NCBI GenBank assembly: GCA_964427855.1
Contig: CAYRVH010000012.1
Location: 3,520-67,519 of the forward strand
Source of the DNA: JAUPKT01 sp964427855
GTDB taxonomy: Bacteria > Desulfobacterota > Desulfomonilia > Desulfomonilales > Desulfomonilaceae
Length of the DNA stretch: 64,000 bases
Direction of reading: 5' to 3'
The position numbers and the translations under genes were made by a program. Within the stretch, counting starts at the first letter, position 1. Each line of letters opens with the position of its first letter. Positions 1-7,512 of the stretch are shown here, piece by piece. The notes under the pieces are model-generated. The model saw only the letters and a program-made list of their open reading frames with translations. It was not told the DNA's origin and did not search any database.

Positions 1-1
1 T

Positions 2-397
2 CGCAAGAGAGAACGCGTAGGATGTTTTGGGAGAATTCGGGTGACGGACGTACCGCTCTTCCGAGGCTACGTCTGTATGGCCCTGGAAAGGCGACGCCAC
101 AGTCTGCTCTATGATTCGAAAAAGTGGATTCGCGTCATCGAAGTGCCGGACCAACGTCAGTTTATTCGAGAGCTTGAAAATATCGAGCAGGCCCTGGCCA
201 GCGATCTGGATGGAGTTGTCAGCCCCGGGTTGGTCTCAGGCAAGAGGGTTATCGTGCGATCCGGGCCGCTTGAGGGCGTACAAGGCGTTTATCTCAAGAG
301 GAGGCGAGGGGCTCAGATTGGGCTGAGGGCAACCCTCTTCAATCAGAGCGTGAATGTGTGGCTCGATCCCTACACCCGGCTGGAGCCCATTGACTGA
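2..397 (+). CDS. NusG/RfaH-family transcription factor, 3' part (5' end outside window)
   Basis: The reading frame is open to the left edge, so the first GTG inside the window (position 41) is probably internal and the gene starts upstream. The visible part carries a NusG N-terminal-domain end (PLFRGYVC, compare the PLFPGYVFV signature of NusG) and a C-terminal KOW domain (GKRVIVRSGPLEGVQG, then a basic stretch and a hydrophobic end). NusG-type proteins bind RNA polymerase and modulate pausing or termination. The divergent core suggests a specialised paralogue (RfaH/UpxY/LoaP-like) rather than housekeeping NusG, which usually sits beside secE and rplK. Its target operon is outside the window or unknown. 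Confidence 0.8.
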   Translation, partial: RKRERVGCFGRIRVTDVPLFRGYVCMALERRRHSLLYDSKKWIRVIEVPDQRQFIRELENIEQALASDLDGVVSPGLVSGKRVIVRSGPLEGVQGVYLKRRRGAQIGLRATLFNQSVNVWLDPYTRLEPID

Positions 398-403
398 CGC
401 GCT

Positions 404-1378
404 TCAGCGCAATGACAAGAGACCCCGAAAAGTCTCTTTGATTCCCTCTCCAAGCTGCTTCATGTCCTGCCTCAATTGCCCGAACAGCGAGGACGGCGGT
501 AGCTTCTGCTCTGTGGCCTGATCTGGCGGGACTGTTTCTGGGGGGACGCCGCCCCTAAATGAATCCAGCACAAAATTGTCAAGGGAACCCTGGGGCTGTA
601 CGGCCGTAGCTGATGGCAAGCCTCCCTGTGACGGCGTGGGTTTGGCCAAACCAGCAGATGGGCGGCTCGGCGCCGAGAAAGCGTCCCGCGTCGCCGGCGT
701 GATCCGCTGCGCGGGGCCGTAAACCCCTGCAGGAGGCGTATAGGGCATCGCGGGAGGTAAAGGCGGCGGCGACAAAGACGAGTCAGCGCTCCCTGACAGG
801 GGGGCCTGGGAGAGTGGTTGTTGGAACCCTTGGGGCTGGCTCGCCTTTTTCCCCACGGCTGTTTCGGAGGCGGACGACGGCTTAGGCTTCACAACGGCTC
901 GTTTCTTTTTCACGGCGCTGCTCTCAGGCGCAACTGATCGTTCCTGCGTCGCATCACCCTGACTGTGCGGCTTAGGAGGAGGAGCAAGGGCCTTCTCATC
1001 TTTCTGCGCAGCCGCTGGCGCTTCACCCTTGTGCCTGTCACCGTGAGTCGGTTTTATCGTGCGGACCTGGGGTTCGATTTCTGGCGTCGCGGGGGCCTGA
1101 AATGGCAGGGTTTGGGCGAGACGCGAGTCGTAGCTCCTCCGTCGGTTTTCCGAGATATCGCCACGGTCGGGTTCCTGCAACGGCCTTTCTGCGCTCTCCA
1201 TGATCGCATCAGCAGTCCGAGTCACCGACGCGTCGTTGAGAAGGGGATGACTCAATGGCAACGCATCCCGTGGGAAGGTCAGCAAGGGCAAGAGCAGCAG
1301 AACGAGGAATTCCACGGTTGACAGGACAGGAAAGCCCGAACTTTTTGGCACATCAGTCATGGAGGTTTTCCTCTTCAT
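404..1378 (-). CDS. Proline-rich membrane-anchored hypothetical protein
   Basis: 324 residues. A hydrophobic segment near residues 20-36 (VEFLVLLLLPLLTF) would act as an uncleaved signal or membrane anchor. The rest is a low-complexity Pro/Ser/Ala/Lys-rich linker without a recognisable domain, like TonB/TolA-style periplasmic spacers, but no TonB C-terminal domain is visible. Two starts are possible: ATG at 1378 (preceded by CAAGGA) and ATG at 1360 (preceded by AGAGGA). The second fits the promoter at 1395-1423 better because it leaves a longer leader. It ends back to back with the NusG-like gene, with only 6 bases between them. Function unknown. Confidence 0.7.
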   Translation of the reverse strand: MKRKTSMTDVPKSSGFPVLSTVEFLVLLLLPLLTFPRDALPLSHPLLNDASVTRTADAIMESAERPLQEPDRGDISENRRRSYDSRLAQTLPFQAPATPEIEPQVRTIKPTHGDRHKGEAPAAAQKDEKALAPPPKPHSQGDATQERSVAPESSAVKKKRAVVKPKPSSASETAVGKKASQPQGFQQPLSQAPLSGSADSSLSPPPLPPAMPYTPPAGVYGPAQRITPATRDAFSAPSRPSAGLAKPTPSQGGLPSATAVQPQGSLDNFVLDSFRGGVPPETVPPDQATEQKLPPSSLFGQLRQDMKQLGEGIKETFRGLLSLR

Positions 1379-1394
1379 ATTAGTCCTTGATTGT

Positions 1395-1423
1395 ATAATA
1401 CAACAAAATTATTTGGATTTCAA
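1395..1423 (-). promoter_or_regulatory. sigma-70 type promoter for the proline-rich protein
   Basis: Read on the minus strand: TTGAAA (1423-1418), 17 bases, TATTAT (1400-1395). Both boxes match the consensus at five of six positions. The predicted transcript start is about 1388, just upstream of the two candidate start codons. Confidence 0.6.
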
Positions 1424-1448
1424 CGGCATTCAATTAAATCATCAAGTC

Positions 1449-1477
1449 TTGCTTTTTTGATGAGGCTGACATATAAC
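1449..1477 (+). promoter_or_regulatory. sigma-70 type promoter for rnpB
   Basis: TTGCTT (1449-1454), 17 bases, TATAAC (1472-1477). The expected transcript start, six or seven bases after the -10 box, coincides with the first base of the P1 helix of the RNase P RNA at about 1484. Confidence 0.7.
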
Positions 1478-1483
1478 GCGAGG

Positions 1484-1845
1484 CGTCCGGGGAGACTAGG
1501 TAATCGCCGGCGTCGAAAGGCGCGGGAGGAAAGTCCGAACTCCGCAGGGCAGGATGCCGGGTAACGCCCGGTGGGGGCAACCCCAAGGAAAGCGCCACAG
1601 AAAGCAAACCGCCTTCCCACGGGGAAGGTAAGGGTGAAACGGTGAGGTAAGAGCTCACCGGTTCTCGTGGTAACACGAGAAGCCAGGCAAACCCCATCCG
1701 GAGCAAGACCAAATAGGGAAGCGCTCGAGGATGGCCCGTCCAAGGCTTCCGGGTAGGTCGCTCGAGGCGGCGGGCAACCGTCGTCCTAGATAAATGATTA
1801 CCGCCCGGGTAGGGAACAGAATTCGGCTTATTGTCTCCCCGGACC
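1484..1845 (+). ncRNA. rnpB: RNase P RNA, bacterial class A
   Basis: The catalytic RNA of RNase P, which matures tRNA 5' ends. The ends pair perfectly as helix P1: bases 1484-1495 (GTCCGGGGAGA) with TCTCCCCGGAC near 1834-1844. The conserved core segments are present in order: GGAGGAAAGTCCG near 1546, the ACAGAAA region near 1597, and GAATTCGGCTTATTG near 1819, which includes the universally conserved 3' core. The length of about 362 bases is normal. Short open reading frames on the opposite strand are spurious. Confidence 0.97.
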
Positions 1846-1861
1846 TTCAAGGGGGCGCCGC

Positions 1862-3475
1862 GTGTCTGAATCCGTAGTTCACGGCTCTCGTGCGACAGCA
1901 CGGGCTGGTCATGGCAAAGAAAAGAATGCTGCCAAAGGGGGATACGCGTATCGTCTGCTGGTGGGCGTGTTTGTCACGACTATTGTCATCGGGATTTCCC
2001 TGATCGGAGCAAAGGACCATCTGACTCGGTACGCCAAGGACCTTACCTTGCGTCACGTATTGGTCTCGCTCAATCCAGCCTTCTCTGAGGTCCCTGAGGA
2101 GTTGCTCCCCTTCGGCAAAAAAAGCATCTCTGACCAGCCCGACCAACCTCACGCTTCCCCGTCTCGGACGGAAACTGAAACAGATCCGTTCGTGGATAGG
2201 GATCAACCTTTTTATGGAACAGCAGGCCACCCCGGAGGCGCTCCCAAACACGGCGCTGCACCACTTTTCCCACGCCTCTTGGCGCCAGTCTCCGAGTTCA
2301 CCCCGCCTGAGAAGTCCACGCTGATTCTGCCTGAATCCCCACAAGGAGTGGAAACAAAGATCAATTCCCCAAGCCGCCTTGCCAAGAATCTCAGCAAGGA
2401 GACGCCACAGCCCCAAGAGAGCAAATCCCTGCCAGACAAGCATGATGCTGAACAGCCACCAACGCCCCAGAGCCTGCACCCCAAGACTGGTGGCGCTTCT
2501 GCTCCTGCAGACGTTCCCCACCCTCAAAAGCAAACGTTGCCCTCGCCTAAAAAGGATACCCCTGACTGGGAAGCCACCCCCAGGTCCGAAAAGTTTCAGT
2601 TGCCAGGATCCGTGTTAGTGAAAATACAAAATTACGGGGGCGCCTCGGTTCGGTGGGACCTCGCAGTGATCCTCGACGACTCTCATTCTATGGGGCGCCA
2701 GACCAAATCGTGGAACCCGAGCCGTTTTCAAACTGCCCTCACATTCATTGAGAAGCTTGCCTCTGGGCTCAATCCCGGATCACGGATGGCCGTGAGAGAC
2801 TTCCTGTGCGGCGGTAAGGAGAAAAAAGAGGCGGCAAAAGCCTGTCCGAGTCGGCTCTTGATTGACTGGACGCCAGCATCCTCTAAGGAGTGGAAGGACC
2901 TGCTTGAAAAGGCCGACCATGGCGGTTCCACAGATCCGTGCGCTGCGGTCGCATTCGCCGTAAAAAGGGATTTTCATGGTGGGGCCGGTCGCAAACCGCG
3001 ACTTCTTGTTATTACCGGCGGCTCGGCAGCCCCGTGCGCCAGCTCACTGGCGCTCAAGGCCATCGAGAGTTCCGAAACGACCAAAGGACTCGCGGTGGAT
3101 GTGGTAGCCATGGGATTGGGGAAAAAGCGACAAAAAGGCTTTTCCGCCCTGGCCCAAAGGACCGGCGGCGTCTTTATCGAAATGGAAAGGCCTGCCGACA
3201 TGGATCACGCCTTTCATCGCTACGCAAAGATCCTCCAGACCAAAGTCTTCGAAAAGGTTGAAATCAAGAACGAGAGGATAAGCCTGAGTTTCAATCCCCA
3301 TCAAGAGATGAGTCTTGCTCCGGGAACATACACCGTGCTCCTTCCCCTGGTTGAAGGCCTCGAGCAGTCCAAACGCGTTGTTCCCAACGTGAAGGTGTCA
3401 TCTGCCGAAACAACCATCATAGACGTGACGATACGCAAAGGCCGCCCTATCGTGCGCATCGACAAGAAGCAATAG
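1862..3475 (+). CDS. Membrane-anchored von Willebrand factor A domain protein
   Basis: 537 residues from a GTG start with AAGGGGG 6 bases upstream, 16 bases after rnpB. A basic N-terminus is followed by one membrane helix (about residues 28-48), then a long Pro/Ser/Lys-rich linker to about 250, then a vWA domain (about 265-460). The MIDAS metal site is visible as DDSHS, with the Thr of GGSTD further on. The usual third MIDAS aspartate after the central strand reads ITGGS instead of TDG, so metal binding may be altered. A C-terminal beta-rich segment follows. Such proteins usually mediate adhesion or protein-protein contacts in the periplasm or on the surface. No partner gene is adjacent, so the role is unknown. 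Confidence 0.85.
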   Translation: MSESVVHGSRATARAGHGKEKNAAKGGYAYRLLVGVFVTTIVIGISLIGAKDHLTRYAKDLTLRHVLVSLNPAFSEVPEELLPFGKKSISDQPDQPHASPSRTETETDPFVDRDQPFYGTAGHPGGAPKHGAAPLFPRLLAPVSEFTPPEKSTLILPESPQGVETKINSPSRLAKNLSKETPQPQESKSLPDKHDAEQPPTPQSLHPKTGGASAPADVPHPQKQTLPSPKKDTPDWEATPRSEKFQLPGSVLVKIQNYGGASVRWDLAVILDDSHSMGRQTKSWNPSRFQTALTFIEKLASGLNPGSRMAVRDFLCGGKEKKEAAKACPSRLLIDWTPASSKEWKDLLEKADHGGSTDPCAAVAFAVKRDFHGGAGRKPRLLVITGGSAAPCASSLALKAIESSETTKGLAVDVVAMGLGKKRQKGFSALAQRTGGVFIEMERPADMDHAFHRYAKILQTKVFEKVEIKNERISLSFNPHQEMSLAPGTYTVLLPLVEGLEQSKRVVPNVKVSSAETTIIDVTIRKGRPIVRIDKKQ

Positions 3476-3609
3476 CCTCATAAGCAAGGAAAAAAGCCCT
3501 TACGACCTCGATATATTGATGCTCGAAATCTTGCGCGGAACGTGGGCTGCATCACCAGGTGGGTGAATATTTTCGAAAACCGCTTCAATAGTAAAGGCAG
3601 GGCAACACT

Positions 3610-3738
3610 TGTCATCTCGAAAGAGCCCAGCTCGAACGAAGTGACACGCTTCGAGATCTATGTCATTCCGAAGGGGCCTTGCGACTGAGAAATCTTTCTC
3701 CCTGAGTTAAGATTTCTCGCTTCGCTCGAAATGACAGG
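3610..3738. repeat. Intergenic REP-like inverted repeat, family A
   Basis: The 283-base gap after the vWA gene holds a composite of GTCATTTCGAA-type arms in both orientations. The 28 bases 3709-3736 are the exact reverse complement of 57709-57736. Palindromic 'GTCATTCCGAGCGAAGCGAG' type elements are common intergenic repeats in several bacterial phyla. No coding sequence is seen here. Confidence 0.75.
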
Positions 3739-3758
3739 GAATAAAGTGGTCGTGCAAT

Positions 3759-3944
3759 TCAATCGCGATCAGCGTCCTTCTGTCGTCCCCCAAAAAAGAT
3801 AAGCCCCAAAGCGATTACGAGGACGATCGCTCCAACGATGGTCTCTACAACCATGCCCTTCAAGAAAAGCAGAACCAGTGAAGCTGCAGCCACCAGGACG
3901 ACAAACGTCGCAAACTCGTTGCTGGTAAAGAAGTTTTTGAGCAT
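3759..3944 (-). CDS. Small membrane protein, two predicted helices
   Basis: 61 residues. Two hydrophobic segments (about residues 12-29 and 31-52, separated by KGMVVE) and a charged tail (GGRQKDADRD) suggest an inner-membrane peptide. GAGGAAAGG lies about 10-15 bases upstream of the ATG. It sits downstream of, and on the same strand as, the large TPR gene (33 bases apart), so it is probably co-transcribed. No family recognised; function unknown. Confidence 0.6.
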   Translation of the reverse strand: MLKNFFTSNEFATFVVLVAAASLVLLFLKGMVVETIVGAIVLVIALGLIFFGGRQKDADRD

Positions 3945-3977
3945 CGAGCAGCAGCCTTTCCTCTCCCGGGCCTGTGA

Positions 3978-6500
3978 TCAGCGAAGCGTCCGCGCGCCGA
4001 GTATTCTAGACTGCTTCATAATATGGATGTATGCAGAATAATCAAGATTTCGGAGCGTCTCCAAGGCCTGGGACCATTGCTGTTCGGCGAGCCGTTCGTC
4101 TCCCATTTTCTCGAGTATCTGAGCCTTATTAGCAGTTACTGACGCAGCCGCGCGATCGTAGTAGGCAAGGGCCTGAGAAAAACGCCCTGCGCGGTCATAC
4201 ACACCCGCGAGGGTCAAAAGGGCCTGAAGCTCCCCTTTGCTGTCATTCCTGCCCCGGGAATCCCACAATAGTTGAAATGCGTGAATCATTGCATCCCGAT
4301 CAATGCCCAAGGCTTTGCTGAGCTTTGTTAATCGATCCGCGAGATGACCATCCGGCTGAGCGCCTCGCTTCTGCTGTAAATAAAGAGAACGCACGAGATC
4401 CTCCATCGCGTCTGACAAATTTCCAAGGTTTTCTCGCGACGCGGCGCGGGCCTCGAGCAGAAGCTCTAGGCCATCCGGCATCCCTAATTTCTCGCGCAGA
4501 TCGACGGCGGCTGAGTAGGCGAGGGTCGATTTTTCAAAATTGGCTGTCTCGAAATACCTTCGCCCCAACCTCTCCAGAACTGGGACCATCTGCTGGGCGT
4601 CGCTCTTCTTCTTGAGTTCTCTTAGCAGCATGAGGTCTTCCTGGAGTGAAGGCTCCTTTGGCGTCGGTTTTTCCATTTTTGCCGTGGATGCCGCCATTTT
4701 TGGTAGTCGAGTCTCATGGTCCAGCGCTTTATGTCGCGCCGCTGGCAGTGCAGGCAGTTCGCCTCCAGCCTTGTCTGTTTTTTTTTCGGGGGTATCTCCG
4801 AACATTTCTTTTCTGACGGGAGTTGGGCGATCGGATGACGGCGAGCCCTCTGCAGCCCTTTTTCCCCTTTCAAGGGATGTCTGCGCTATTTTTGATCCAA
4901 ATTTTTGAGGCGATCTGAAGATCAAGGGCGTCTCCTCGCCCGCTATTGAATGCTCGCTGCGAGGCCCCTCTGGCTTCACCGTCGTTTCCACAGCTTGAGG
5001 CTTTTGGGGCGCGTAAGGGGCCTTCGATACAGAAGGCTTCTGAGGCTGAAGCGAATTTCCCCTACTAGATGCGGCGGGCTGCGCGTCTGGGGGCCGTGTT
5101 GCGATTTCCTTGCCATTGACGGCTGGAACTTTGGCCTTCACTTCAGCGTAATCCTGAGGGGTATCTTTTGAAGCCACAGTGGCTTTGGGGACTATTTTCT
5201 CCTCAAACGATATTTTGTTGCCGGCGGCTGCCTCTGCAATCTGCTTCGCCAAAGCCTCGTACCCTAGCGCAGCGGCTTTGTCTCGAGCTCTTTCATAATA
5301 AGACGATGCCTTACCTTTCTCCAGAAGATGTTTGCTTGTCTCAGCGAGTTCGAGCAGCGTCAAGACGACCTGATCATCGGCCTTCAACGCCTCAAACAGA
5401 CGCAAGGCGTCTTGCAAATACCTCTGTGCGCGTACATAATCTCCTAGCCTCGTGTGGACGCGCGCTATCTCGACATCACACCAGCCAACTGCAAAAGCAT
5501 TCTTGTTTCTTCGTTCCAGTTGACGGGCGTCTTCAAACCGGATGAGGGCCTTGGTCGCATCCGATTTCGCCATAAAATCCTGCCCTTGCCGATAAATCTC
5601 ACGCGCGGGTCCGGAATATTTTGTGACCGCTTTGTTGCGGCTTGCTTCATCCAAGGTCTCACAGGAGTCTATGACGACGGCGGCATCTTGCGGCGCCTTC
5701 TGCGGCTTCATTCCCGCGTCGGGAAAGGGCTGGGCCCGCGCTATTTCCCTGCGCTGAGGCTGGGGTCTTTCCGGCGGCTGAAATGGATGAGATGTGGATG
5801 AAGGGGTGGCAGTGGTCTGAATTTTCTGAGGAGAATCTCTTCCATCGCCAGGCCGCAATCCTTTCTGGATCTCCAATTGATTGATGCGCGACTGGATCGT
5901 CGCAAGGGCATCGGGATCGTTCAGGATGTTCCTGGCAAGTTGATATGTACGCAAGGCTTTTTCAACATCGCCTGTCTTCTCTAGAGATTCGGCCATGAAT
6001 AAAAACGAACGGTGATCCATCGGTTGATACGAAAAGGCCTTGTCAAAATCCTTTATCGCCCCTTGATGATCGCCTTGCCTTGCCTTCGCGAGCCCCATGT
6101 TAGTGTAAATCCGGGATTGCAGTTCCCCATGCTTCAATGCCTCTGAAAAGTCAGCGATGGCAAGATCGTATTTTCCCTGCTCCAGATACACAAGCCCCCT
6201 GTTGTTCAAGGCATGGGCGTAACCTGGCCTTAGCTGGATGGCCTTGGTATAGTCCGCCAGCGCCTTTTCCAGGTCTCCCAATCGCTTGTATGCGACTCCC
6301 CTGTCGTTATAATAGCGCGCCTCTAAACCGTTTAAGGCGATGACCTGACTCAACAGGGCTACGGCCTTCTCGGCATCGCCGGATTTGACGGCCTGCAAAC
6401 CTTCTGTGTACAGTTGCTGCATTGAGTCGCCGGTCGCCGCAAAGACGCTGGAGGCAGCCATAAAAACAAAGGTAATGAATAATCTTAGGAACAATTTCAT
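3978..6500 (-). CDS. Secreted tetratricopeptide-repeat protein
   Basis: 840 residues. I chose the ATG at 6500 because GAGGAA lies just upstream and it starts directly with a signal peptide (KLFLRLFITFVFMAASSVFA). A longer in-frame ATG at 6587 would bury this signal. Residues about 25-200 hold at least four canonical TPR units (for example YYNDRGVAYKRLGDLEKALA and ALNNRGLVYLEQGKYDLA), then further TPR-like helices near 300-400. A long Pro/Lys-rich linker follows, and a second TPR block occupies about 600-830. TPR arrays are protein-protein scaffolds. A periplasmic scaffold role is likely; the partner is unknown. It lies 92 bases downstream of the small exported protein at 6593-6859. Confidence 0.85.
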   Translation of the reverse strand: MKLFLRLFITFVFMAASSVFAATGDSMQQLYTEGLQAVKSGDAEKAVALLSQVIALNGLEARYYNDRGVAYKRLGDLEKALADYTKAIQLRPGYAHALNNRGLVYLEQGKYDLAIADFSEALKHGELQSRIYTNMGLAKARQGDHQGAIKDFDKAFSYQPMDHRSFLFMAESLEKTGDVEKALRTYQLARNILNDPDALATIQSRINQLEIQKGLRPGDGRDSPQKIQTTATPSSTSHPFQPPERPQPQRREIARAQPFPDAGMKPQKAPQDAAVVIDSCETLDEASRNKAVTKYSGPAREIYRQGQDFMAKSDATKALIRFEDARQLERRNKNAFAVGWCDVEIARVHTRLGDYVRAQRYLQDALRLFEALKADDQVVLTLLELAETSKHLLEKGKASSYYERARDKAAALGYEALAKQIAEAAAGNKISFEEKIVPKATVASKDTPQDYAEVKAKVPAVNGKEIATRPPDAQPAASSRGNSLQPQKPSVSKAPYAPQKPQAVETTVKPEGPRSEHSIAGEETPLIFRSPQKFGSKIAQTSLERGKRAAEGSPSSDRPTPVRKEMFGDTPEKKTDKAGGELPALPAARHKALDHETRLPKMAASTAKMEKPTPKEPSLQEDLMLLRELKKKSDAQQMVPVLERLGRRYFETANFEKSTLAYSAAVDLREKLGMPDGLELLLEARAASRENLGNLSDAMEDLVRSLYLQQKRGAQPDGHLADRLTKLSKALGIDRDAMIHAFQLLWDSRGRNDSKGELQALLTLAGVYDRAGRFSQALAYYDRAAASVTANKAQILEKMGDERLAEQQWSQALETLRNLDYSAYIHIMKQSRILGARTLR

Positions 6501-6592
6501 GATGTTATTCCTCAGCTCAGCGCAGACTACAAAAAAGGACATTGATGTAAGCCGTGAACCAGACGCCCGTCCAACGGCCCAAACCAACCGCG

Positions 6593-6859
6593 CTACTTGC
6601 TTGTGTGATCGCCGAGGCCGAATTGATTCAAGATGTCCTTCACCAAAATAGCGGCCTGGTCTAGGTAACTGACGAAACGATCTGCAAACGAGGCCTCCTT
6701 TACCGCCGCAAGGAGGCTGGTATCAACGTGGACTTGTCCGGCACTCTGGAAACTCTGCGGCCGAAGAGGAGGGGGTTGTTCATAGCCGGCGGCGAGAGCC
6801 TGTTCACAGGCAAGCAACATCAATACGAACAAAACAAAAGCCTTTGCAGTCAGCCGCAT
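6593..6859 (-). CDS. Small exported protein
   Basis: 88 residues with a clear signal peptide (LTAKAFVLFVLMLLACEQALA, cleavage near residue 23) and a strong ribosome site (AAGGAGGA) before the ATG. The mature part, about 65 residues, is Pro/Gln-rich and then helical (FVSYLDQAAILVKDIL). It is first in a leftward run with the TPR protein and the small membrane protein, behind the promoter at 6907-6935. No family recognised. Confidence 0.7.
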   Translation of the reverse strand: MRLTAKAFVLFVLMLLACEQALAAGYEQPPPLRPQSFQSAGQVHVDTSLLAAVKEASFADRFVSYLDQAAILVKDILNQFGLGDHTSK

Positions 6860-6906
6860 GACACATCCTCCTTAACCAACGAGAAGGTAATTCACCTAAC
6901 GCACTG

Positions 6907-6935
6907 ATTATATCATAATTCTGTGCACATTGAAA
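6907..6935 (-). promoter_or_regulatory. Extended -10 promoter for the leftward TPR run
   Basis: On the minus strand a perfect TATAAT (6912-6907) is preceded by TGA (extended -10), with a weak -35 TTTCAA (6935-6930) at 17-base spacing. It lies about 48 bases upstream of the ATG at 6859. Confidence 0.6.
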
Positions 6936-7135
6936 GGGAGCCCTCATGAAACGCCGCCCGTCATAGATCTCCATAACCCCTCTCAAGCGTGCTTCTGAGC
7001 ATTACCAGCGATGCGCCTGCACCCCGTACGCATCATCCTCCGCTGGCTTCGCAGTTCTCCCAGAATTTTGGCAACCTTCTGAATGTTGGCGCATCCAAAA
7101 AGGTAGTATAGAACGACGAAAAAGAAGGTGACGCC

Positions 7136-7501
7136 ATGAAAAGCATAACGGAAGTGATGAAAGACAGGGAAATTGCAAGGTTGATAGATTGGGACCTGCA
7201 TCCATTCGAGGCGGTGACTCGTTATCTCGAGTGGGGAACAAATTGGTCTCGCGGCCTAAATCATGCGAAATCGTGTAATGAAGCGAGCGCATACTTCAAG
7301 ATCAACGCCATGAAGACACCCGCAAAGCTTATGTTGGTAAAACAAAGTCACCACGACTACGAAGTACTCGAAGAAATAGAAGCCCCGCAAGATTTGATCG
7401 ACCAGTCGGTGGAATTTTACGGCTGTAGAAACGCGGCGTGCGGCATAACCGAAGATCTCAAGGCATGGTTAAAGGCTCAGGCGTACGGCGCGCATAATTA
7501 A
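7136..7501 (+). CDS. Conserved small protein, possibly DVU0772 family
   Basis: 121 residues, no signal or membrane segment. The pattern DWDLHPFEAVTRYLEWG at residues 18-34 and the C-terminal TEDLKAWLKAQ recall the uncharacterised DVU0772-type proteins of sulfate reducers; this is from memory and not checked. The start has GAAGGTGACGCC upstream. The stop lies 11 bases before the CDC48-like gene, so the two are probably co-transcribed. Function unknown. Confidence 0.7.
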   Translation: MKSITEVMKDREIARLIDWDLHPFEAVTRYLEWGTNWSRGLNHAKSCNEASAYFKINAMKTPAKLMLVKQSHHDYEVLEEIEAPQDLIDQSVEFYGCRNAACGITEDLKAWLKAQAYGAHN

Positions 7502-7512
7502 AGGGAAGTCGT

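Noticed and set aside
1434..1901. Minus-strand open frames across 1420-1901
   Set aside because: They are the antisense of the RNase P RNA; such frames over rnpB are often wrongly annotated as hypothetical proteins.
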